In this document: positions 1 to 7,368 of the stretch, piece after piece | Position numbering within the stretch: the first letter of the stretch is position 1 | Layout: each line of letters begins with the position of its first letter | Assembly: GCF_008704555.1 (NCBI RefSeq) | Contig: NZ_CP023702.1 | Location: forward strand, 1,054,001-1,118,000 | DNA: 64,000 nucleotides | Source of the DNA: Streptomyces nitrosporeus | GTDB taxonomy: Bacteria > Actinomycetota > Actinomycetes > Streptomycetales > Streptomycetaceae | Direction: 5' to 3' | Made by a program: the position numbers and the translations under genes | The notes under the pieces: model-generated | What the model was told of the DNA's origin: nothing | The model's input: only the letters and a program-made list of their open reading frames with translations | The model's database searches: none

Positions 1-1023
1 GGCAGGCCTGGCCGGGCCCGGGTCGCGGGCCGGAGGGGGCGCCTGTTCCGGCGTCCCCCGGGACGCGGCGGGGCCGGATGTACCGGACGCGCCCAGCCTG
101 TTCGGCGTCCCGCCCGCCGGTTCGGTCCGGGGGGCAGAACCCGGCGCGGGCGGGGTGCCGGGGGCCTGAGGCGGTGCGGTGCGGATCACCCTGGAGGCCG
201 GGGCCCCGGAGCCCCTGGCGGAACCGGAAGCGGAGGTCCCTGCTCGTTCGGGGCGGGCGGGTGGACCGGCCGGTTCCGGCTGCCCGGTCTCGGGCGGGGT
301 GGTACCGGCTCCGGCGGCGGGCGTCCCCGCCGGAGGGGCCGGGGGCCGGGGTGGAGTACCCGTGCCCGGAGCAGGCGGAGAGGCCACCGCCGGAACGGGG
401 GCCGGGGGGTGCGCGCCGGGGGCCGGGGCATGGATGTCCGGGGCCGGTGAAGGTGGCGGTGACGGTGGCTCGCCGGACTCCGGGGCCGAGGGCCCGTTCG
501 GGGTCGGGGCCGGGGCCGGAGGCGGAACGGGACGCGCCCCGGAATCCGAAGCGGAACCCGTGCCCGGAGCGGAACCCGTGCCCGGAGCGGATCCCGGGTC
601 CGGGGCTGAACCCGCACCCGGAGCGGGCCCCGTGGCCGGGGTGGAAGCCGTACCCCCGCCTGTGGCCGATCCCGTGCCCGGAGCGGATCCCGCGCCCGGG
701 GCTGAACCCGCCCCCGGAGCGGGAGCCGTGGCCGCGCCCGGGGCGGCGGATGTGCCCGAGTCGGGCCGTGCGGAGGCCGGTTCCCCGGGCCGGGGGCCGC
801 CGGTGTCCGCGGCCGGACCGTCGTCCTCCGCCACCGGCCCGTCGGGCCCGCTGCCGGGCTCCTCCGCCGTCGCCTCCGACAGAGATGACGAGGCATCAGG
901 TATGGGGGCGGGAACTGCCGGTGCCGGCCTGGCCGAGGACCAGCCCAGGTAGGTGCCGCAGCTGACGCAGAAGTCCTCGTCCTCGCCGTTGGCGGCGCCG
1001 CATGCCGGACATGAGCGCGTCAC
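1..1023 (-). CDS. Zinc-ribbon, Pro/Ala/Gly-rich protein of the eCIS cluster (C-terminus beyond window)
   Basis: The reading frame opens at GTG 1023, one base after the gpI stop, with a GGAGA ribosome site inside the upstream gene. It stays open to the window edge (341 codons seen). Residues 4-23 hold two CxxC pairs (CPACG and CVSCG), a typical double-zinc-ribbon knuckle. The rest is low-complexity Ser/Pro/Ala/Gly built partly from a degenerate 18-bp unit. It closes the visible end of the contractile injection operon and is co-transcribed by position. The length of the linker suggests a tether carrying a C-terminal domain outside the window. Function is not recognised; zinc binding is inferred from the cysteine spacing. 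Other frames over this stretch are compositional shadows. Confidence 0.75.
   Translation of the reverse strand, partial: MTRSCPACGAANGEDEDFCVSCGTYLGWSSARPAPAVPAPIPDASSSLSEATAEEPGSGPDGPVAEDDGPAADTGGPRPGEPASARPDSGTSAAPGAATAPAPGAGSAPGAGSAPGTGSATGGGTASTPATGPAPGAGSAPDPGSAPGTGSAPGTGSASDSGARPVPPPAPAPTPNGPSAPESGEPPSPPPSPAPDIHAPAPGAHPPAPVPAVASPPAPGTGTPPRPPAPPAGTPAAGAGTTPPETGQPEPAGPPARPERAGTSASGSARGSGAPASRVIRTAPPQAPGTPPAPGSAPRTEPAGGTPNRLGASGTSGPAASRGTPEQAPPPARDPGPARPA
553..735. repeat. Degenerate 18-bp tandem repeat inside the zinc-ribbon gene
   Basis: The plus strand repeats a unit like GAACCCGTGCCCGGAGCG with substitutions but few length changes. Eighteen is a multiple of three, so copy changes would keep the frame. 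On the coding strand it gives Gly-Ser-Ala-Pro-Gly type hexapeptides, a flexible linker. Confidence 0.7.
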
Positions 1024-1024
1024 G

Positions 1025-1588
1025 TCAGTCTCCTGTCTCGTCCGGTGTGCCCGGCAGGATCTCCACCCGGCAGGTGAGGTGGGCGGGGCACGAGGCCCGG
1101 ACGACGCCCAGGACGCGGGCCGCGTCCACCGGGCCGCCGTCCAGTGCCCGGACCCGTACCAGCAGTTCTCCGGTCGGGGCCGGGGGGAGTTCGGCTCCCG
1201 GCTCCGAGGACCAGGCGGCGCCGCCGCCGTCCTGGATGTCGGCCTCCACGCCGAAGCAGAGCCGGAGGTGTTCGGTGAGACCGCGGCGGGTCCCGCGCCA
1301 CCGGTGGAGTTCGACGGCGCGGGCGACGACGGCCCTCTGCAGTTCCACCGGCCATGCGGCGTCGGCGTCGGCCCCCACCCAGGACGACAGCCAGGGCAGG
1401 AAGTCGTCCGGGGTCAACGCGGGCTCGAAGTAGGCCGGGAGGTTGTCGAGGGTGGACAGGACGGGCGCCAGGACGGTGTCGAGGCCCGCGGTGAACCGCT
1501 GGGCGAGGTCGTCGTCGGCGTACAGCGCGGGCAGCAGCCCGCCGATCGGGTACCGGCTGGGGAGGCCGGGGACCGCGGCCCTGGTCAT
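1025..1588 (-). CDS. cis12: eCIS baseplate protein, phage tail protein gpI family
   Basis: This 187-residue protein matches the gpI-like baseplate wedge protein of contractile systems: it opens with a short LPSRYPIGGLLPALY segment and has the YFEPALTPDDFLPWLSSWVG core near residues 53-72, followed by the HRWRGTRRGLTEHL helix (about 93-106) usual in this family. Its start overlaps the stop of the baseplate J gene by 4 bases (ATGA), implying translational coupling. With the J-like protein it would form the baseplate wedge that surrounds the spike. Family assignment is by motif and by position after J; the length fits. Confidence 0.85.
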   Translation of the reverse strand: MTRAAVPGLPSRYPIGGLLPALYADDDLAQRFTAGLDTVLAPVLSTLDNLPAYFEPALTPDDFLPWLSSWVGADADAAWPVELQRAVVARAVELHRWRGTRRGLTEHLRLCFGVEADIQDGGGAAWSSEPGAELPPAPTGELLVRVRALDGGPVDAARVLGVVRASCPAHLTCRVEILPGTPDETGD

Positions 1589-3546
1589 GCGCCCTCCCCC
1601 GGCCCGCCCGCGGTGACGACGACCTGGTGCTGGTGGGAGAAGACCAGCGCGCTCGCCGCGACGTCGATCCTCTCCGCCGCCGCTCCCCTGCGTCCGGTGA
1701 TGGGGTCGGCGGGGAACAGCCGGACCTCCTCCACCAGGCCGACCCCGCGCACGTTCTGCAGTACGGCGAACACCTCGCCGTACTGCACCGGCCTGCCGAA
1801 GGGCCAGCCCGTTCCGTCCGCACCGCCGTGCAGCGGGTCGATGTGGCGGAACAGGGCGTCGAGCGCCTCCGCGCGGACGCGGTCCACGTCGCCGTCGGCC
1901 GCCACCAGTCTGGCGACCACGGTGACGCCCTGGTAGGCGGGCGGTTCCACGACCAGCCGGGTGCCGACCAGCCGCCGTTCGTCGAGCCGTTCGGCGACCG
2001 TCGCCAGTACCTGGTCGGGCGGGATCAGCTGCTCGAACCGCAGCCGGCCGCCCGGGTCGGCGACCGCGTCGGGTACCACCAGGACCCGCACCGCGCCGCC
2101 TTCACCGGCGACGGCGGGCAGGCAGCGGACCCTGCGCAGCGAGGGCGCGGCCTCGCGGGCGATGACCTCGTAGTCCCCGGCCGTGACCGCCCGCTCCTGG
2201 ACCCGGAGGATGTGGGGGGCGCGCGCCTTGGCGTTCTCGACGCTCTCGCCGTCCACCCCTCCGCGGGCCGCCTCCCGGTTGTCGACGCCGGCGACGTACG
2301 GCACCGAGCTGCGCAGGACGCGGATGGCGCCGCGGGCGACGTTCCCGGCGGCCCCGCCGCCCGTCCGGTAGCGGGGGACGCGGAGCTGGGCGCCCTTGGG
2401 GGGTACCGCCCCGTAGGCGCGCATCGTTCCGTCCGCCTCGCGCACCTCCGGCGGGAAGGCGAACTCGCCGGTGACCGCGTCGATCAGCACGTGCCGGTCG
2501 TCCGGGGACGAGGCCCCGAAGTGTTCCACCGGGGTCCAGTCCTGCCAGCCCTGGGCGGAGGACGTCTGGACGACCGGCGGCTCCCCGTCGAGCAGGATCG
2601 GCACCCGGCGTACGGAGAACGTCTGCCCGGCGACCCCTTCGGAGACGCCGAGCGGCACGTCGTGGACGGTCTCGGCGTGTTCGACGCCGGCGGTGCCTCC
2701 GACGGTGAACACCTCGGCCTCCCGGATCGTCGGCGACTCCGAGTAGAAGGGCTGGCCCGGTTCGGGCGCGGTGACCCGGCAGCGCAGCCACCCGGCCCGG
2801 ATCCCGGCCGTCACCGATTCCGTGTGCCCGGCGGGTACGAACACGGTCACCTCGCCGGGCCTGTTCAGCCCGCCGGTGCTGTCGGTCCCGGTCAGGCAGG
2901 GCACCCAGCGGGCGCCGTCCCACGCCTCCCACACCAGCGGCGGCTGGCGGGGGTCGACGCCGATGCCTTCCACCCTGCTGTCGAGGCGTACGGCGACGAT
3001 GCACCGGGGTACGGCGGTGGGCAGCCCGAACATCAGGGCGTCACCCGGTTCCGGCCTGGACTGGAAGCAGGGGATGTCCTTGCCCGCGCCGAGGGGCGCG
3101 GTGCGGTCGGTCCGGTCGCCGGACGCGGGCGCGGTGACCAGGCCGGCCAGGGAGCTCGGCACGATCGCCAGGTCCTCGGAGGTCGAGAAGACCACCGCCT
3201 CCTCGGTCTCGCCGCGGGCGGTGGCGACCTCCGTGCCGGCCGGGAGGAGCACGGTGTCCGGCTGCGGGGCGGACAGCCAGAAGTCGACGTCGGCGCGGGC
3301 GACCGTGGGCGGGAACAGCCGGACGCCCAGCAGGTCGAGGAAGGCCGCGTAGTTCCTGTCCGGTACCCGGTTCAGCCGGTACAGGAGCTGGTCGACCATG
3401 TAGGCGAACGTCTCGATGAGGGTGACCCCGGGGTCCGAGACGTTGTGGTCGGTCCATTCGGGGGCGCGCTGCTGGACGTAGCGCTTGGCCTCGTCGACGA
3501 GTTGCTGGAAGCGCCGGTCGTCCAGGTTGGGTGAGGGCAGGGCCAT
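1585..3546 (-). CDS. cis11: eCIS baseplate J-like wedge protein (gp6-like)
   Basis: A 653-residue cytoplasmic structural protein. The N-terminus has the motif DHNVSDPGVTLIETFAYM (about residues 33-50), the signature of the large baseplate J protein of eCIS and related systems, followed by LYRLNRVPDRNYAAFLDLLG. The C-terminal third carries ENAKARAPHILRVQERAVTAGDYE, typical of J-family proteins. The ATG shares one base with the stop of the gp25 gene, and the gene end overlaps gpI, so gp25, J and gpI form a coupled wedge module. It should build the baseplate rim that triggers sheath contraction. Length is normal for eCIS versions. Confidence 0.92.
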   Translation of the reverse strand: MALPSPNLDDRRFQQLVDEAKRYVQQRAPEWTDHNVSDPGVTLIETFAYMVDQLLYRLNRVPDRNYAAFLDLLGVRLFPPTVARADVDFWLSAPQPDTVLLPAGTEVATARGETEEAVVFSTSEDLAIVPSSLAGLVTAPASGDRTDRTAPLGAGKDIPCFQSRPEPGDALMFGLPTAVPRCIVAVRLDSRVEGIGVDPRQPPLVWEAWDGARWVPCLTGTDSTGGLNRPGEVTVFVPAGHTESVTAGIRAGWLRCRVTAPEPGQPFYSESPTIREAEVFTVGGTAGVEHAETVHDVPLGVSEGVAGQTFSVRRVPILLDGEPPVVQTSSAQGWQDWTPVEHFGASSPDDRHVLIDAVTGEFAFPPEVREADGTMRAYGAVPPKGAQLRVPRYRTGGGAAGNVARGAIRVLRSSVPYVAGVDNREAARGGVDGESVENAKARAPHILRVQERAVTAGDYEVIAREAAPSLRRVRCLPAVAGEGGAVRVLVVPDAVADPGGRLRFEQLIPPDQVLATVAERLDERRLVGTRLVVEPPAYQGVTVVARLVAADGDVDRVRAEALDALFRHIDPLHGGADGTGWPFGRPVQYGEVFAVLQNVRGVGLVEEVRLFPADPITGRRGAAAERIDVAASALVFSHQHQVVVTAGGPGEGA

Positions 3547-3971
3547 CAGTGCGCCTCCGCTTCTTCGGAACCGCCGGAGGAGGGGATGGTGTAGAAGGGG
3601 AAGACGAGGTTGCGCAGGTCGTTGGTGGACCGCACGGTGTAGTGCACGTCGATGTAGAGGGTCCCCTCCTCCACGGTGTCGAAGGCGACGACCACGTCCC
3701 GCACCTCGATGCGCGGTTCCCAGCGTTCGAGCGAGGTGCGCACCTCGTGGGCGATGCGCCCCGCGGTGGACCCGTCTCCGGGCGCGAAGACGTAGTCGTG
3801 GATGCCGCAGCCGAACTCGGGCCGCATGGGCCGCTCCCCCGGCGCGGTGCCGAGCACCAGGCCGATGGCCTCCTCGATCTCCTGGTCCCGCCCGACCAGG
3901 CCGATGCCGCCCGTGGCGCCGACCCGCAGCGGGAAGCCCCAGCCGCGGCCGATGAATCCGCCGTCGCTCAC
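3546..3971 (-). CDS. cis9: eCIS baseplate wedge protein, gp25/lysozyme-like family
   Basis: The GTG at 3971 overlaps the PAAR stop and gives 141 residues; longer upstream readings run through the PAAR gene and are not credible. The protein has GWGFPLRVGATGGIGLVGRDQEIEEAI near the N-terminus and MRPEFGCGIHDYVF with the ERWEPRIEV segment in the middle, which are gp25 hallmarks. In contractile machines gp25 seeds sheath polymerisation at the baseplate. There is no sign of lysozyme catalytic residues, as is usual for this family despite its name. Confidence 0.9.
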   Translation of the reverse strand: MSDGGFIGRGWGFPLRVGATGGIGLVGRDQEIEEAIGLVLGTAPGERPMRPEFGCGIHDYVFAPGDGSTAGRIAHEVRTSLERWEPRIEVRDVVVAFDTVEEGTLYIDVHYTVRSTNDLRNLVFPFYTIPSSGGSEEAEAH

Positions 3972-4285
3972 AGCGGGCCTCCGATCAGGACGTTCGGCGC
4001 ACCGCTCACGATGCGGGCGCCGCAGGTGGTGGAGTCGCCCATGCGGGCGGCGGGCAGCCCTCCGATCAGCACCACGCCGGACACCGCGGCGGCCGGGGAG
4101 GGAAGGACGAGGTTCCCCGGTCCGAGTGCGGCGTGCGGGGGGAGGGCACAGACGTGCAGGCTGCCGGTGACGGCGGCGGGCCGGCCGCCGATCAGCACGG
4201 TGGCGACGGCCACCGCACCCGGCGGCGGGGTGCCGATGAGTCCTCCGTGGAGGGTGGAGTCGCCCGTGCGGGCTGCGGGGGGCAT
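3968..4285 (-). CDS. cis10: PAAR-domain spike tip protein
   Basis: This 105-residue protein starts at ATG 4285 behind AAGGAGA. It opens with MPPAARTGDSTLHGG, has repeated short beta segments ending in VLIGG, and a second GDSTTCG box at about residues 87-93, the pattern of PAAR tips that sharpen VgrG-like spikes. It lies directly after the spike gene and overlaps gp25 by 4 bases. Histidine and cysteine residues could hold the metal found in PAAR proteins. No C-terminal toxin extension is present, so any effector would have to be loaded separately. Confidence 0.9.
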   Translation of the reverse strand: MPPAARTGDSTLHGGLIGTPPPGAVAVATVLIGGRPAAVTGSLHVCALPPHAALGPGNLVLPSPAAAVSGVVLIGGLPAARMGDSTTCGARIVSGAPNVLIGGPL

Positions 4286-4342
4286 GGCTGCTGCTCTCCT
4301 TGCTGGGTGAGGGACGTGTGCCGTCTCCGGCGCGGTCGGGGG

Positions 4343-6106
4343 TCAGTTGATCCGGATGAGCTTGGCCTTGAGGACGGCGAGCAGTCCGCCGTCCACGGTG
4401 ACTCCGGTCTTGCCGTTGACGGTCACCGAGGCCCCCTTCACCTCCACGTTCCCCGTACCGGCGTCGAGCGTGATCCCGGACCGGCCCAGGGACAGGGAGC
4501 TCAGCACCCGGGAGGTGCCGCGGGCGAACACCTTCAGCGCGATCTCGCCCCGCCGCTCGTCCAGGGTGACCTCCAGTTGCCTGTCGCCGGTGGCGAGCCG
4601 TACGCCGGACGGACCGCGCGGGGTGTCCAGGAGTTCGATCCGGTTGCCGGAACGGGAGACCAGCGAACGGCGGTTGACCTTGCCGCTGGTGGCGTCGACC
4701 AGGGGCACGTCGTGGGGTGACGGCTTGTCGACGCCGTTGTACAGGCCGCCCAGCACGTAGGGGCTGTCCAGCAGTCCCTGCTCGAAGCCGACGAGCACCT
4801 CGTCGTTGACCTCGGGGCTGAACACCCCGCCGCCGCCCTGGCCGCCCCACTGCACCGTACGGACCCAGTCGGTCACATAGGTGTCGTCGAGCCAGGGGAA
4901 CTTGAGCCGGACCCAGCCGCGTTCGTCCTTGCCCTCCCGGATGTCGGTGACCACTCCGATCGCGAGTCCCGGCACGCGGGGGCCGCGTGCGGGCGCCTCC
5001 CCGCCGGTGAGCCCGGTGAGGGAGCGGTCGGGGGCGGCGCTGACGAGGACGGTCGTGCGGTAGCCGCCGTGGGGGTCCAGGACGTGGTGGGCGGCGGTCG
5101 CCGTGTAGCGTCCGGCGAAGGCGGGGCCGACGTTGCCGAGGGCGACGGGTTCCCCGGCCCGCAGCCGGGGGTTGCCCTCGGCGACCGCCTCGATCTCCCC
5201 GAAGCCCGAGCTGACCTGCGCGGCCACCGCCCCGGCGACCGCGCCGGCCTCGGCCTGGGAGCGGTAGGGGGTGTCGGCGACCGTCATCCGGGCCTGCGCG
5301 CCGAACGCCCCGGCGGCGGTGGACGGGCTCATCCCGGGGACCACGGTGGTGCTGCGGACGGACTGCTCGCGGGCCACCAGACGTGTCTTGGTCTCGACGT
5401 CCCAGCCGCGCACCTCGACGCTGCCCGCGCCGTCCGCACCGGTCAGCACGGCCCTCAGGGCCAGCAGGTTGCGTCCGTACTCCAGCACCATCGGATGCCG
5501 GGTGGCGGAGGTGGAGGGGGACGGCGCCGATGCGGCGGGCTTCGGCTTCACGAACTGCAGCAGGCCGTTCTCGTCCACCCGTACGTGCGCGCCGCTCTCA
5601 CCCGCGAGGTACTGGAGGAACTCCCAGTCCGAGACGTTGGGCTGGGTGAGCTGCTTGTACATGACGGGAGCCGCTTCGACCTTCCCGCAGGCGAGGCCGG
5701 CGCCGGCGGCGACCTTGCGGACGATGTCGGCGGCCTTCATGTTGCGGAAGGCCACCACCTTCCGTCCGCGCTGCAACCGGTGGGCCTTGGAGAAGGCCCG
5801 CACGACGGTGAACGAGCCGGTGGTGTCGCTGTCGAGTTCGAGGGCGGTGACCTCACCGGTGAACAGCCGCTCACGCGCCCGTTCCTGGACGGTCACCACC
5901 GAGATCTTCAGCGGGGTGCCGATGGTGATCCCGGTGGCGGTGAGCAGGGTGTGGTAGGGGTCCCGGTACGTCAGTACGGCGGTGTCCGGGAGGCCGACGT
6001 TCTCGTCGACCGCGCAGCTCACCAGCTGGGCCGCCCATGCCTGGGGGAGCTCTCCGGGGGCCTCGACGATCGGGTCGGCGGCGAAGGAACGGGCGGGTGC
6101 GGTCAC
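4343..6106 (-). CDS. cis8: VgrG-like central spike protein
   Basis: GTG 6106 overlaps the LysM gene stop and gives 587 residues; a longer reading extends into that gene. The N-terminal half has gp27-like material (LLTATGITIGTPLKISV, VSDWEFLQYLAGESGAHV). The middle has the gp5 OB-fold signature with GWVRLKFPWLDD (about residues 406-417) and FSPEVNDEVLVGFEQGLLDSPYVLGGLYNG. The C-terminus is a beta-helix needle ending in VTVNGKTGVTVDG repeats. It should sit on the tube end, with PAAR as its tip. It has no C-terminal effector domain. Length is typical for eCIS spikes. Confidence 0.93.
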   Translation of the reverse strand: MTAPARSFAADPIVEAPGELPQAWAAQLVSCAVDENVGLPDTAVLTYRDPYHTLLTATGITIGTPLKISVVTVQERARERLFTGEVTALELDSDTTGSFTVVRAFSKAHRLQRGRKVVAFRNMKAADIVRKVAAGAGLACGKVEAAPVMYKQLTQPNVSDWEFLQYLAGESGAHVRVDENGLLQFVKPKPAASAPSPSTSATRHPMVLEYGRNLLALRAVLTGADGAGSVEVRGWDVETKTRLVAREQSVRSTTVVPGMSPSTAAGAFGAQARMTVADTPYRSQAEAGAVAGAVAAQVSSGFGEIEAVAEGNPRLRAGEPVALGNVGPAFAGRYTATAAHHVLDPHGGYRTTVLVSAAPDRSLTGLTGGEAPARGPRVPGLAIGVVTDIREGKDERGWVRLKFPWLDDTYVTDWVRTVQWGGQGGGGVFSPEVNDEVLVGFEQGLLDSPYVLGGLYNGVDKPSPHDVPLVDATSGKVNRRSLVSRSGNRIELLDTPRGPSGVRLATGDRQLEVTLDERRGEIALKVFARGTSRVLSSLSLGRSGITLDAGTGNVEVKGASVTVNGKTGVTVDGGLLAVLKAKLIRIN

Positions 6107-6825
6107 CGGTTGCCCTCCGGGGCGTGTTCGTCCAGTGCGGGTATGAGGAGTTCGCGGCCCGGGGCCAGGTGCATGGGGTCGTCGATGTCGTTGGCCTCGG
6201 CGATCGTGCGCCACGCGGTGGCGTCACCGTATTCGCGCCAGGCGAGCAGGGGCAGGCTGTCCCCCGCGACCACCCGGTGGGTACGGCGTGCTTCCCGGGA
6301 CCCGGACGTGGGGTTCTGGCCGGCCGGGTCGACGCTCGCCTCCTCGATCGAGAGGGAGCAGGTGGCGCGCAGCGGCTTCCCGTCGACGTCGAACAGCGTG
6401 TACGAGACGGAGAGGCTGGTCAGTACGCCGTCGAACGACGTCGTCTTGGACGTCCCCCAGTCGAAGCGCACCCAGGGGCTCGACGGCTTCTTGCGGCCGA
6501 GGCTGCTCGGGGTGGGCACACAGGCCGTCATCAGCTGTTCGACGGCTTTCTCCACCGAGTCGTCGTGGGTGGCGGTGGCGTCCAGGAAGACATCCAGGGA
6601 CAGCGACCGGGGCCCGCTGCCGACGAATTCCGGCAGCGCGGACTCGCCGGCCGTCCGGGAGGGGGTGCGCCGCCACTCGGTGCTCTTGGACAGGGAGAGG
6701 GTCGCCGGGTTGAACTGCAACGTCAGCTGGGCGAGGGTGCCGGCCGGTTTGGCGCCCACGTCGGCCGGCGGTTCCATGATGGTCAGCTGGGCACGGGCCC
6801 GACTCGTGCGGGCAGCTCCTGGCAT
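6103..6825 (-). CDS. cis7: LysM-domain baseplate hub protein
   Basis: A 240-residue protein starting at ATG 6825 behind AAGGAGGG. The N-terminal 180 residues match the T4 gp53-like or tube-hub protein of eCIS (LTLQFNPATLSLSKSTEWRR and SLDVFLDATATH). The C-terminal 55 residues form a LysM domain (HRVVAGDSLPLLAWREYGDATAWRTIAEANDI with MHLAPGRELLIP). In contractile machines this protein joins the tube to the spike hub; LysM here is structural and need not bind peptidoglycan. It is coupled to the spike gene by a 4-base overlap. Confidence 0.9.
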   Translation of the reverse strand: MPGAARTSRARAQLTIMEPPADVGAKPAGTLAQLTLQFNPATLSLSKSTEWRRTPSRTAGESALPEFVGSGPRSLSLDVFLDATATHDDSVEKAVEQLMTACVPTPSSLGRKKPSSPWVRFDWGTSKTTSFDGVLTSLSVSYTLFDVDGKPLRATCSLSIEEASVDPAGQNPTSGSREARRTHRVVAGDSLPLLAWREYGDATAWRTIAEANDIDDPMHLAPGRELLIPALDEHAPEGNR

Positions 6826-6886
6826 GGTGTCCCTCCTTCCCTTTCCACTCTGTCATCGGTTGCTGCGTACGGAAATCGACGGCACA

Positions 6887-7312
6887 TCAGGAAGGTGTCA
6901 GGCCCTCGTGAGCGATCTCCAGGGTCTCGATCGCCGCCTCGGAGTTGGCGGGGTCGAAGGACGGCCCCTGCCACCGCACCGGCACGATGCCCTGTACCTG
7001 CCAGCTGATGATCCGGCTGAGGTCCGGCCGGAGGGCGACGATCTCGCCGTCCTTGCGTTCCACCCGCTGGGTCGTCTCGTTCAGCCAGCGTGCGATCTTC
7101 AGCGTGTCGGCGGTGACCGGGCGGGTCAGTGTGATGTTGGTCCAGGTGATCCGTCCCGGCAGCTGCCAGGTGAAGCCGTTGTTGCCGCCTTCGGCGTACT
7201 GCTCCAGCTCCACCTCGGCGCCCAGACCCGAGCAGGTGTGGAAGGCCCCGAGGTCGCTCCCCCCGATGGCGAGGGTGAAGAACACGCTCGTCGCGAAGAT
7301 GTTGTCCGTCAT
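6887..7312 (-). CDS. cis1: Inner tube protein, second paralogue (gp19-like)
   Basis: A 141-residue tail tube family protein: FFTLAIGGSDLGAFHTCSGLGAEVELEQYAEGG, then ITWTNITLTRPVTADTLKIARWLNET and a C-terminal IVPVRWQGPSFDPANSEAAIETLEIAHEGL. This beta-barrel fold stacks into the inner tube. A paralogue lies next to the sheath gene (11310..11750). The position beside the LysM and spike genes suggests that this copy forms the tube-initiating ring at the baseplate while the other forms the shaft; that division of labour is inference. Confidence 0.88.
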   Translation of the reverse strand: MTDNIFATSVFFTLAIGGSDLGAFHTCSGLGAEVELEQYAEGGNNGFTWQLPGRITWTNITLTRPVTADTLKIARWLNETTQRVERKDGEIVALRPDLSRIISWQVQGIVPVRWQGPSFDPANSEAAIETLEIAHEGLTPS

Positions 7313-7368
7313 GTGCTTCTCTTCATTCTCTGCTGTCCGTGGGTTGCGTGGCGGGCGGGGCCGTGGCG

